This document shows, one piece after another, positions 18,149 to 26,527 of a stretch of 39,927 nt of DNA. Source of the stretch: Candidatus Hodarchaeum mangrovi (GTDB lineage: Archaea > Asgardarchaeota > Heimdallarchaeia > Hodarchaeales > Hodarchaeaceae); contig JAEOUE010000134.1 of assembly GCA_016839515.1 (NCBI GenBank), positions 1-39,927 on the forward strand, written 5' to 3'. The first letter of the stretch is position 1; each line of letters opens with the position of its first letter. Below the pieces are notes generated by a model. The model was not told the origin of the DNA, made no database searches, and saw only the letters and a list, made by a program, of their open reading frames with translations. Made by a program: the position numbers and the translations under genes.

Positions 18149-19327
18149 TCACTTCCGTCTCTTTCTAGTAAATATATTTAAAGTTATAATACAGAATATA
18201 GCGGAAAACAAGGGAAGTACTTCAAATCCAGAAGTATTTTTTGCATAAATCAATGCTGTTGGGATAAGGATACCTTTTTCGACAATATCAATATAGAGAT
18301 CTGTAAGAGTTTCATTAATAATATTTTCATCAGATAACCAATCAGTGATCTCGTAGACGTCATCCGCAAATCTATATGTATAATAACCTGCGGGAAAATC
18401 GGATGATTTATTGATTGTTTGAAAAACTGAAAATAATGTCATGGAATTATTTTTATAAACGTTTCTTATCCTACTTGAGTCAGTACCAATAATCATATGT
18501 CCTGGAAGTCCACTTATAACGCCTTTTGTTTGATTATTTTGAAGAGCTGTAAAAATCATTCCATAATCTGCTGTTGAATAAGAAGCTGCAAGATTTTTTG
18601 CCAAAGTATAATTTCCAAGATGTTCCCAAAATGAATCAATATAATCTATTGTAATAAGAACATCAGGTTGGTTCCGTAAAATTGCACTTTGAAATCCAGC
18701 AATTAAATTTTGAGTTCTAGGATCACGCCATGTTCCTTCTGGGGTTTGATAATGGTATGTTCCGATCATTAAAACCTTTTGAGGAAACGGAGAAATAGTA
18801 GCGACTGCAAGAGTCCCAGCTATAAATCCAATTTCGTTTTCTCCAAAACTGACAATAATAACATTGTTGGGTATTTTGTCAAAACTTGATATTGTCTCCG
18901 GAAGATCGCCTGCAAGATCATAATATAGGAACTTTGTATTAGGATAATTATTTGGATCAAATTCTCCACGACGTAATTCATAACCAATAAAAGCAACCAT
19001 ATCATAATTATTGACTAATGATTTGGCAAGTGTTGTATGATTAGTTAAAGAGTTATTGAATGTATAGGTTGCATTATATGGATATAGCCGTGTTGTTCTA
19101 TAATTCTCCAATTGATAAATATCATAATTAATACCGTATGTATTATTTATCATTTCAAGACCTTTTAGGATATCATCATAAGATTGCTCATCATAGAACT
19201 CAGCAGCGTCAATTATTACGGCTACACTTTGAATTATCTCATTCGGTTTTCCTGTACTAATTTCAGATGAACTTAAACTTAAAAAAATCAAGATCAAGAT
19301 TAAATATTTATAGAATGAAGATTTCAC
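18149..19327 (-). CDS. BMP/PnrA-family nucleoside-binding surface protein
   Basis: 392 residues. An N-terminal hydrophobic signal (about 7-20) and a C-terminal membrane helix ending in RKRRK (about 368-392) suggest a surface-anchored protein. The middle is a basic-membrane-protein/PnrA-type periplasmic-binding fold (PF02608): SVAVIIDAAEFYDEQSYDDI at the start, DMVAFIGYE, then SFGENEIGFIAGTLA, which matches the F.D...GYLAG motif, and later MIIGTDSS. PnrA proteins bind purine nucleosides for ABC import. The gene is immediately upstream of, and coupled to, the purine nucleoside phosphorylase, which supports a nucleoside-salvage role. No ABC ATPase or permease is adjacent. GTG start, GGGGT upstream. 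The anchor at the C-terminus replaces the bacterial N-terminal lipid. Confidence 0.75.
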   Translation of the reverse strand: MKSSFYKYLILILIFLSLSSSEISTGKPNEIIQSVAVIIDAAEFYDEQSYDDILKGLEMINNTYGINYDIYQLENYRTTRLYPYNATYTFNNSLTNHTTLAKSLVNNYDMVAFIGYELRRGEFDPNNYPNTKFLYYDLAGDLPETISSFDKIPNNVIIVSFGENEIGFIAGTLAVATISPFPQKVLMIGTYHYQTPEGTWRDPRTQNLIAGFQSAILRNQPDVLITIDYIDSFWEHLGNYTLAKNLAASYSTADYGMIFTALQNNQTKGVISGLPGHMIIGTDSSRIRNVYKNNSMTLFSVFQTINKSSDFPAGYYTYRFADDVYEITDWLSDENIINETLTDLYIDIVEKGILIPTALIYAKNTSGFEVLPLFSAIFCIITLNIFTRKRRK

Positions 19328-19391
19328 ATTAATACCCCAGATTTAAATAATTATATTTGGATTATACTTTCTTTTGATATAAATATCATTT

Positions 19392-20681
19392 CTAATTATT
19401 CTTATGCAAAATATTTATCACTATTTGCTTTGCCCCATAAGCAACTCCTTCCGTCATTATCCATCCAGCTTTCCCTTTAAAACCGTCACCTACAAAATAG
19501 AGATTGGATATCTCAGTTGAATGATTAGGTAAATCGTGTCCTTGAACCGCAAAATTTACAGGCCATGTTTTATGAAAGGTATGGATACAAATTTCATTTT
19601 TTTCTTCTAGATCGGGAAAAGCCTGAAATATTTCTTCACGAGCTTTCTGTGTTTCCTTAACTATATTATCAGTATGAAAAACTTGATGGGTAATAAACAT
19701 TGTCTTTCCATTAGGGGCTAGTCCTGAAGAATTTAATGTTGGTTCAACAGCTCCTTTCACGTAATCAAGAGTGGGAAATTGAGCAACTGTTGATCTTTTG
19801 AGCAAAGAGGCATCTGTCTGAAATATAAATCCTCCTCCGCGAGCAACAGGAGTACTGGGTAATCGAAAAGGAAGGTTACTCCTTTCTAATATTTTGTTAA
19901 TTTGAGGATGTCCTAAATTAAGAATATATTGTTTTGCACAAAAATCAAATTCCTCGCCATTTCTTCGATCCACACATGCTACAGAAGAAATCTCCGAACC
20001 ATCTATCTCTAACTTTATAAGTTCAGTATTGAGATTTAGATTTACATTATTTTTTTCACTATATTGAACTAAAGCATTTATAACTGTTTTACATCCACCT
20101 TGAGGTACCCCAGGTCTTCCTCGCTCATATAACCGCTTTAAGAACCTAAACATTTCTGCTGTAGGTATCTCACTAATATCCAGACTCAAAGCAAATCCTG
20201 TGATTGCATTAAAAAATTGGAAGATTTCAGGATCAGCATTATTTTCCTCTAAAAATTCATGAAAGGTGTTGGAAAACTGATCGGATTTTCGAGCTTTGAG
20301 AAGAAGCTTACGTATAACAAAGTAATATTGCTGAAATCTTGTTAAGGCTCTAAAAATCCCCCAAAAATGCTTATGCTTAATTAAATCTTTCTTCGGAGGC
20401 CAATACCAAGTTGTAAAGTATTCATTTTCAATGATAGGAACAGGGAGATTGAGCTCTCTTAAAAGTATTTGACCTAGGGGACCTTTCTTTCCATGAGGGA
20501 TCATATGAACAGCCCCTGTAGGGATTTGAAAACCTTCATAATCCATCGCAGTAAAACGCCCTCCGAAGAAAGGTAGTCGTTCGGCAAGAAAGATTGATTT
20601 TTTTTCTTTAGAAAGAAGAGTGGAACACAAAAGTCCTCCTAAACCACCTCCAGCAATGAATAGATCATATTCCTTTGTCAA
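19392..20681 (-). CDS. CrtI/phytoene-desaturase-like FAD-dependent oxidoreductase
   Basis: 429 residues. The FAD Rossmann motif is AGGGLGGLLCSTLLS (10-24), followed by FFGGRF. The C-terminal FAD signature is YFVGDGFKGKAGWIMTEGVAYGAK. This is the COG1233 group that desaturates, saturates or isomerises carotenoids and other isoprenoids. The RYxGRPxGVPQGG-like segment GRPGVPQGGCKTVINALV is typical. The substrate is unknown; an isoprenoid lipid or quinone-like compound is plausible in an archaeon. It starts at TTG behind GGGAGG, which lies in the final codons of the ferredoxin gene. The two are therefore translationally coupled and the ferredoxin is the probable electron partner. Confidence 0.8.
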   Translation of the reverse strand: MTKEYDLFIAGGGLGGLLCSTLLSKEKKSIFLAERLPFFGGRFTAMDYEGFQIPTGAVHMIPHGKKGPLGQILLRELNLPVPIIENEYFTTWYWPPKKDLIKHKHFWGIFRALTRFQQYYFVIRKLLLKARKSDQFSNTFHEFLEENNADPEIFQFFNAITGFALSLDISEIPTAEMFRFLKRLYERGRPGVPQGGCKTVINALVQYSEKNNVNLNLNTELIKLEIDGSEISSVACVDRRNGEEFDFCAKQYILNLGHPQINKILERSNLPFRLPSTPVARGGGFIFQTDASLLKRSTVAQFPTLDYVKGAVEPTLNSSGLAPNGKTMFITHQVFHTDNIVKETQKAREEIFQAFPDLEEKNEICIHTFHKTWPVNFAVQGHDLPNHSTEISNLYFVGDGFKGKAGWIMTEGVAYGAKQIVINILHKNN

Positions 20682-20684
20682 TTG

Positions 20685-20849
20685 CTATTCCTCCCAATTA
20701 GATTTAATTGCGGATACGGGACAACTTCTGATACACTTTTTACATTTTATACACACATTTCGTGTGTATTTTGATACAGTTTCTACTATAAAGCAATTTA
20801 CTGGGCAAAGCATTTCACAATAAGCACATCCAACACAAATATTTTCCAT
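20685..20849 (-). CDS. 2[4Fe-4S] ferredoxin
   Basis: 54 residues with two classical clusters: CVGCAYCEMLCP near the N-terminus and CIKCKKCIRSCP near the C-terminus, eight Cys in all. This is the bacterial/clostridial-type size and pattern and it carries electrons in the cytoplasm. The ATG at 20849 gives the usual length; an in-frame GTG seven codons earlier is possible. It ends three bases before the start of the CrtI-like flavoenzyme, whose ribosome site overlaps it. So it probably supplies electrons to that enzyme. Confidence 0.88.
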   Translation of the reverse strand: MENICVGCAYCEMLCPVNCFIVETVSKYTRNVCIKCKKCIRSCPVSAIKSNWEE

Positions 20850-21046
20850 AATCTCTATAATTGCAAACACCTACTTACTTGGGAATATTTTTCACCTTTT
20901 GGAACAGCATATAAGTAAATTATTTTCTTTCTAGTTCTGATAATCGAAATCTTTAAGAGACCATTAAAAGATAATCATATGAAATTGCAATAACATTCCC
21001 TATTAGAATTGAGATTTCCTATAGAATAAGATATTTGGGTTTAAAA

Positions 21047-21874
21047 ATGGCACCAAGAGCTTTAGTGATCGGAATTCCATTATTGTTAATCGGAATTACC
21101 TTATTTGGTCTTTTTGCGGTAGCAGGAATTGATATTACACCATTTAGTGGTACGACTGGGACTTTTCCTGAGATGGGTGTTCTGGGTCAGGTAAATGCTT
21201 TCGATACTAGTGATTTATTGATATTGAGTAACCCACCAACTCATCCATTTTATGTAGCAGTAAAAGTTCAATTTATTATTGATCCTGTCTCTACAATAGA
21301 TTGTGATGTTTCCCTTTATTATCAGTCTTCAGGCGACACTCTGTATTTCATCCCAGGATCCCTAGAAACAATTATTTCTGAGACCTCTGGGGCATTAACC
21401 AAAGGTGTGATAACAACACAGATTCCCCCCTCTTCTGCAGCAAAGGGATATAAACTTTATTTACGAGTTAATAACAAAGAAGCTGGGGCAATAACAATAA
21501 CACAAGCTCGACTCGACCTGCAATTCACACTCTTTTCACATGTCATACCTGTTCTTTTAACTCTTATTGGTGGAATAGTGAGTATTTTAGCTTTTATACG
21601 GGGTAAAAAAGGTCCAAGAAAAGCTGAAAGACCAGTCGCTACTGGTTGGGAACCAACACTACAATGGGGGACAGCAAGTGGAACAACAAAAGTGAAATCA
21701 AGTGCAAATAAACCAAAATTAGCTGTAAAATCAACAAAAATACCCAAAACAGAAAAGAAAGTTGTTAAAAAGACTGTACCAGCTGGAGGAGCCCAAACAG
21801 CTTGTAAATTCTGTGGAAAACAGGTTTCAGCAAGTGCATTCTTTTGTCCCCATTGTTATGGAAAATTACGATAA
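21047..21874 (+). CDS. Membrane-anchored protein with C-terminal zinc ribbon, function unknown
   Basis: 275 residues from the ATG at 21047; an in-frame TTG four codons earlier is possible. One membrane helix is near the N-terminus (about 5-27) and another is near 165-185 (VIPVLLTLIGGIVSILAFI). Between them is a probable extracytoplasmic beta-rich domain of about 130 residues. After the second helix comes a basic Lys/Pro/Ala-rich linker (about 187-245), then a Zn ribbon CKFCGKQVSASAFFCPHC ending the protein. The topology places the ribbon in the cytoplasm. Zinc-ribbon membrane proteins of this type are common in archaea and have no known role. I do not recognise the middle domain. Confidence 0.65.
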   Translation: MAPRALVIGIPLLLIGITLFGLFAVAGIDITPFSGTTGTFPEMGVLGQVNAFDTSDLLILSNPPTHPFYVAVKVQFIIDPVSTIDCDVSLYYQSSGDTLYFIPGSLETIISETSGALTKGVITTQIPPSSAAKGYKLYLRVNNKEAGAITITQARLDLQFTLFSHVIPVLLTLIGGIVSILAFIRGKKGPRKAERPVATGWEPTLQWGTASGTTKVKSSANKPKLAVKSTKIPKTEKKVVKKTVPAGGAQTACKFCGKQVSASAFFCPHCYGKLR

Positions 21875-22032
21875 TAGAACAATATGAGGAGGGTAAAATT
21901 ATACTTTTTGTTTCGTCTTACCTGAAATTTAACTTATGCTATGGTTGAGGTCACACTTTTTTATTCACCTGTAAAAAGGAATGTTGTTTAGAAACAGAGG
22001 TAATCATGGTTATAATTAAAAGGTGAAAGTCA

Positions 22033-23211
22033 ATGGGTATAAGAATAGGTGTTCTTACAGGTGGTGGTGATTGTCCTGGTCTTAATAGCGTTTTATATGG
22101 AATTTTATTGATGGCAAACGAAAAAACTGAAATAGCAGAAATCATTGGGATTGAGAAGGGATGGACTGGGTTTTTAACAAATAAGACAAGGAAGCTGGAC
22201 ATTTCATCTTTGGATGATCTCCATACAATTGGAGGTACTCTTCTCTACACTTCAAGAACAAATCCCTTTAAAGACATCATGAAGGAAAAAAATTTAGAAG
22301 AAAGAGAAAAAAAAATAAAAAAGATCGCTGAGGAGATGAGTCTTCAATTTGAAACACTTGGTATTGATGTATTAATTGCAATTGGAGGAGATGATACATT
22401 AGGCGTAGCTGAAGCTATGTATAAATATACAAAAGCAAAAGTCATAGGTGTACCCAAGACAATTGACAATGATCTTGCAAGCACAGATTATACTTTCGGA
22501 TTCTGGTCTGCAGTTCAACTTGCTTCAAATTCTATGGATAATATAACTACAACTGCTCGATCTCATCAAAGAATTTTTGTGATTCAAGTCATGGGTAGAG
22601 ATGCAGGATGGTTAACCCTTGTTAGTGGCATTTCAACTGGTGCAGATATAATTCTTATCCCTGAAAGACCATTCGACTTTGAAAATGAGATTATTAATGT
22701 TCTTAAAGAACGAGTAAAAGCTGGAAGAAAATACCACATTATTGCCTGTAGTGAAGGTGCTATTCCAACATTTGAATCCCTTAAAAGAGATTTTAAAACA
22801 CTAACCCAAGATTCAATAGAAAAATTACCAAAAGATGATTTCGGAAATCCTCTTTTGTCAAAACTGAACATGTCACAAATTATTGTTGAAGAATTAAACC
22901 TTAGAAAAGATTTAAAGGAATTTTTTAATTCAAACGATGTAGAATATGATATTCGTGATGTTATTTTAGGCCATACGATGAGAGCTGGAACCCCCAATTC
23001 ATTCGATCGTATTCTTGGACTTAGATTAGGTGTTCATGCTGTTAAACTCGCTATTGAAGGAAAATTTGGATTTATGACATGCCTTCATGGAGATAAGATT
23101 GATATAGTTCCACTTTCTAAAGGAACACAAAAGAAAATTGTTCCAAAAGATTCAGATCTAATTGAACTTTGTGATCTTATAACTCGTGTAAAATACCACA
23201 AGAACCATTAA
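22033..23211 (+). CDS. 6-phosphofructokinase, PfkA family, probable PPi-dependent type
   Basis: 392 residues. It makes fructose 1,6-bisphosphate from fructose 6-phosphate. The N-terminal nucleotide or PPi loop is TGGGDCPGLN (9-18), GGDDT is at 118-122, PKTIDNDL at 141-148, MGRDAGW near 190, and a substrate segment includes PERPF. In ATP-PFKs the second motif is GGDGS and the third PGTIDND. Asp after GGD together with Lys before TIDND is the residue pair of PPi-dependent enzymes, so PPi is the likely donor. Strong AAAAGGTGA Shine-Dalgarno site before the ATG. PfkA-type enzymes are uncommon in archaea. The gene stands alone, convergent with the subtilase. Confidence 0.88.
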   Translation: MGIRIGVLTGGGDCPGLNSVLYGILLMANEKTEIAEIIGIEKGWTGFLTNKTRKLDISSLDDLHTIGGTLLYTSRTNPFKDIMKEKNLEEREKKIKKIAEEMSLQFETLGIDVLIAIGGDDTLGVAEAMYKYTKAKVIGVPKTIDNDLASTDYTFGFWSAVQLASNSMDNITTTARSHQRIFVIQVMGRDAGWLTLVSGISTGADIILIPERPFDFENEIINVLKERVKAGRKYHIIACSEGAIPTFESLKRDFKTLTQDSIEKLPKDDFGNPLLSKLNMSQIIVEELNLRKDLKEFFNSNDVEYDIRDVILGHTMRAGTPNSFDRILGLRLGVHAVKLAIEGKFGFMTCLHGDKIDIVPLSKGTQKKIVPKDSDLIELCDLITRVKYHKNH

Positions 23212-23244
23212 CATCAAAACTGGAGGGATAGTTCCTAATGTTAC

Positions 23245-24405
23245 TTAGGTTAATTTCTCTTTATCAGCTTTTCTTAGCTTAAAAACCGAAATAATTACTA
23301 TAGTTAATACTAATGTTGGAGAATCATAAATAATAAATTTAACTTGAGTCGTGGTTTGGGTAGAAAAAGTAGTGGTTGAGATGTTATAATTAGTATATGG
23401 AACTTCTTCTAACGCCTTACAAGCATTCAACAGACCATAACCAAAAATTGGATCCTTTCCCACTTCTCCTAAGTCAGTAGAAGTATTATGTAGTATTTCT
23501 CTTATTTTATCAGTTGATAAATCTTTGTTTAAAGATTTCATTAATCCAATAGTTCCAGAAACTAAAGGAGCAGCAAATGAGGTTCCTGACCCTATTCTAA
23601 GAGACAAAGTGCCTGGTTCAATAGAATAAACATCAGCTCCTGGAGCACAAATTTCATTTTGATCACCAGGTGAGGAAAATGAGGCAATGGATTGAGATTG
23701 AGTCGTTGCTGATACTGCAATGACTTCAGAATAATTTCCTGGATAAGTAACATGATCTTGATTATTTCCTGTTACACTTACTATTGTTACCCCTTGCTCA
23801 TAGGCTGATTTAAGAGAATTATAAAAATCAGAAGGTGGAATGCCATTTGCTTGAATAGACATATGAATGATGTCAGCTCCATTCTCTACAGCATAATTTA
23901 CTGCTTCAGTAAACATTCCCCAGTCAGATCCTGAAAATGAGTTTGAATCATCTAAAAAGCGGATGTTCATAATTTTTATCCCAGGAGCTATTCCAACCAT
24001 TAAATGACCATCATCATCTGCAACTATCAATCCTGCAACAAATGTGCCATGTTCATGACCTGGAGACGGATCATTATCTCCATCACGGAAATCCCAACCT
24101 GAAACATCATCTATATATCCATTACTATCATCGTCCTTACCATTTCCCGAGAGCTCATCCTTATTAATCCAACTTTGGTTGACTAAATCAGGATGAGTGA
24201 AATCTATTCCACTATCGATTATTGCAATCGTAATATCAGAGGTTCCTTGTGTAAAATTCCAAGCCTCTTCAGTATTAACGTTTATTAAATTCCATTGTGT
24301 AGAAGGATTAATAAATCCATTAACAATTAAATATGGTCTTTTCAACGAAAAAAAAATTACTAGGAAGAAAAAACAGAAGAATAATTTCCCGAAAAATCGT
24401 TTCAA
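23245..24405 (-). CDS. Secreted, membrane-anchored subtilisin-like serine protease (S8)
   Basis: 386 residues. A hydrophobic signal (about 6-22) precedes a short linker and the catalytic domain. The triad is Asp64 in IDSGIDFTHPDL, His119 in HEHGTFVAGL, and Ser in GSGTSFAAPLVSG (about 280). DDSNGYIDDVSGWDF is a Ca-binding-type loop, and the oxyanion Asn is in TGNNQDH. There is no large inhibitor pro-domain; the catalytic domain starts at about residue 35. A Thr-rich linker and a C-terminal helix (about 355-375) followed by Lys/Arg would hold it on the cell surface. It starts at TTG directly after the HflX stop codon (no gap), so the two are probably translationally coupled. Confidence 0.9.
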   Translation of the reverse strand: MKRFFGKLFFCFFFLVIFFSLKRPYLIVNGFINPSTQWNLINVNTEEAWNFTQGTSDITIAIIDSGIDFTHPDLVNQSWINKDELSGNGKDDDSNGYIDDVSGWDFRDGDNDPSPGHEHGTFVAGLIVADDDGHLMVGIAPGIKIMNIRFLDDSNSFSGSDWGMFTEAVNYAVENGADIIHMSIQANGIPPSDFYNSLKSAYEQGVTIVSVTGNNQDHVTYPGNYSEVIAVSATTQSQSIASFSSPGDQNEICAPGADVYSIEPGTLSLRIGSGTSFAAPLVSGTIGLMKSLNKDLSTDKIREILHNTSTDLGEVGKDPIFGYGLLNACKALEEVPYTNYNISTTTFSTQTTTQVKFIIYDSPTLVLTIVIISVFKLRKADKEKLT

Positions 24406-25734
24406 TCAAATTACTTCCAAGTTTATTTCAATATTTAATAAGGAGGCTTCACGTTTAAGCACTTCCAATCCGATTTTGGGTTGTCTTAAATAAAATTCAA
24501 TTTGCCAATAATTATTATGAAATATTTCATCAGTAATCGACGTAAAATTATAAAAAAAAGCTCGAAATTTTGAATTTGGAGGATATTTACAACGATACTT
24601 GATTTGAGGCTTGAATTCGTTAAACACTTCAAATAATGGATTTATGTTCGTTAATGCCGATATTGGAATTGTTCTTAATTCTGGAAACTTTTCTGTTAAC
24701 GCAGTTACTCTTAAATCAACCTCATACTTATCTAATAAATCAATTTTGTTTAAAATAATCAGCTGATGATTTTGAAGATTCAAGTTACTGATTGTTTGAA
24801 CAGTTATCTCTGCTTTTTGGAGCACTAAGGGTAAAGGATCACTAGCATCGATAATCAAAAGAACAATATCAGCAGCGACGCTTTCTTCCAAAGTTGAACG
24901 AAATGAATCGATTAAAAATGTTGGTAAATCTTCAATAAATCCCACTGTATCTGTTACAAAGACTTTCATGTCATCAAGCTGAAAACTTCTGACTTTTGTA
25001 TCCAAAGTTTCAAATAATCTGGAGCTTACTTGGGAAGCTTCTTGTTGGATTAATGTATTCAATAAAGTAGACTTTCCAGCTGAAGTGTAACCAACAAGAC
25101 TAATGTATAAACTTTCATGATAACGTCTTTTCCGGAAAGATCGTTTATAATCTCGCTGCTTTTTAATTTTATTTAACTTTTCGCGAATTCTGGACTCATT
25201 TTTTGTCATAATTGCTTCTAAAACGTTTAAAGGAGTCTCTCCTGTTCCCCAAAATCCTGAACGTTCCGTATGCCATGCACCCTCGATCCCAAGTTGGTGT
25301 AGTAACCGTACTTTTTCACGGGGTTGTTGGTACATTAATTGTGCTAGTTTTATCTGAAGCTGAGATTCCTCAGTCATAGCACGAGATTGAAATATTTCTA
25401 AAACCAACTCGAATTTATCAATAATTTCCCTATTAAAAAAATTTTCAAGATTAATGTGTTGTTTAGCTGATAAATGTCCCCCAATAATTACTGGTATGGA
25501 TTCTGGATAGTTAGCTAATATAACTCTGACTTCTTCAAGATAAGATCTGTTAAAAAAGAGATTTGATTCATTAGAAGGGAGTTTAAAATCTTTGGAAACT
25601 AAATACTTCGCTGAATGTATTAATTGTTTCATTTCTTCATTCAAGAATCTTTGGCGATTCCCTTCACCACTTAGAAATATAGCAATACATTCTCGTGATG
25701 TTACCAATGTGTGATCTGTCGCTAATTCATGCAC
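24406..25734 (-). CDS. hflX: HflX-family ribosome-associated GTPase
   Basis: About 442 residues. The N-terminal HflX domain spans about 1-190, a helical coiled region about 150-195 (with the REKLNKIKKQRDYKRSFRKR basic helix), then the TRAFAC GTPase: G1 GYTSAGKST, G2 Thr within the next loop, G3 DTVGFIEDLPTFLIDSFRST, G4 NKID, and G5 SALT. This matches HflX, which binds the 50S subunit and splits stalled ribosomes. Start: GTG at 25734 has GAGGT six bases upstream; the in-frame TTG at 25740 is too close to that site. It is head-to-head with the HTH regulator and precedes the subtilase without a gap, an odd partner for a ribosome factor. Confidence 0.9.
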   Translation of the reverse strand: MHELATDHTLVTSRECIAIFLSGEGNRQRFLNEEMKQLIHSAKYLVSKDFKLPSNESNLFFNRSYLEEVRVILANYPESIPVIIGGHLSAKQHINLENFFNREIIDKFELVLEIFQSRAMTEESQLQIKLAQLMYQQPREKVRLLHQLGIEGAWHTERSGFWGTGETPLNVLEAIMTKNESRIREKLNKIKKQRDYKRSFRKRRYHESLYISLVGYTSAGKSTLLNTLIQQEASQVSSRLFETLDTKVRSFQLDDMKVFVTDTVGFIEDLPTFLIDSFRSTLEESVAADIVLLIIDASDPLPLVLQKAEITVQTISNLNLQNHQLIILNKIDLLDKYEVDLRVTALTEKFPELRTIPISALTNINPLFEVFNEFKPQIKYRCKYPPNSKFRAFFYNFTSITDEIFHNNYWQIEFYLRQPKIGLEVLKREASLLNIEINLEVI

Positions 25735-25945
25735 AATCAAACCTCAACATTAGATAATCGAATCTTCTGCTTACTAGTGCTACTCTTTATTTTCTTTTTA
25801 AAAATTTGGAAATTAACGTAAGAGCATGAAATATTGAACCATCATATATTATGTACGATTTAAAATTCGTTAATGTCATTATATATGCCAAAAAACACCG
25901 TATCTCGAAAAAGAATGTTTAAATAAAGCCATAACTATTGTGAAG

Positions 25946-25975
25946 ATGGCAAGAGAATGGGTTAAAGAACAATGA
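25946..25975 (+). other. Possible nine-codon upstream reading frame overlapping the HTH start
   Basis: ATG at 25946 opens a frame of nine codons (MAREWVKEQ) that ends in TGA at 25973-25975, overlapping the ATG of the regulator as ATGA. A TATA-like TTTAAATA at about 25918-25925 would put transcription start close to this ATG. It may be a translated leader that feeds ribosomes to the regulator, or chance. Confidence 0.25.
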
Positions 25976-26379
25976 GCGCCTCTGAAGAGAAGAATCCAAG
26001 ACGTAAGAAATTAATTCAACCACAAGAAGTAATAGTTTGGTATATTTTGCCTGCAATCAGACGAGAAATTACAAATATTCTTATTAATGAATATCAAATG
26101 GCTCAAAAGGACATTGCAAAACGTTTTGGTCTTACTGAACCAGCAATTACTCAATATAAATACAGTAAACGAGGTGCAATTGATTTTAATCCAAAAGTTC
26201 AAGAAAAAATTAAAGAGGCTGCGTTGAAAGTTAAAAATGCTGATCCTGATGATGAGAGTTTTGCACCAAGAGAAGTTCAACGAATCCTGAAATTTATACA
26301 GAATGGGGGCTATCTCTGTGAATTTCACAAAAAGTATGGTCTTGTTCATGAAAATTGTGGAATTTGTAATGCTAAATAA
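25972..26379 (+). CDS. Archaeal helix-turn-helix regulator with C-terminal Cys cluster (COG2522-like)
   Basis: 135 residues. Residues about 15-70 form a HTH: VWYILPAIRREITNILI, then QKDIAKRFGLTEPAITQYKY, matching the archaeal COG2522 family of predicted transcription regulators. The last part (about 105-135) has CEFH and CGIC, a possible Zn or Fe-S site; the family often carries such a cluster. It lacks a strong Shine-Dalgarno site but its ATG overlaps the stop of a nine-codon frame. It is divergent from hflX with 230 bases between. Targets unknown. Confidence 0.75.
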   Translation: MSASEEKNPRRKKLIQPQEVIVWYILPAIRREITNILINEYQMAQKDIAKRFGLTEPAITQYKYSKRGAIDFNPKVQEKIKEAALKVKNADPDDESFAPREVQRILKFIQNGGYLCEFHKKYGLVHENCGICNAK

Positions 26380-26527
26380 ATGGAGAAAATTTCGTTTCTA
26401 ATCCTATATTCCTATAATTCTCTATTTTTAAACTAGTGTATAATAGACAGCATAAAATTTTTTGAAGTAGATTCTAAATTCCATTAATCTGTAGCCTTGA
26501 TCTAGTCTAGCAAATAAGGTGAATTTA

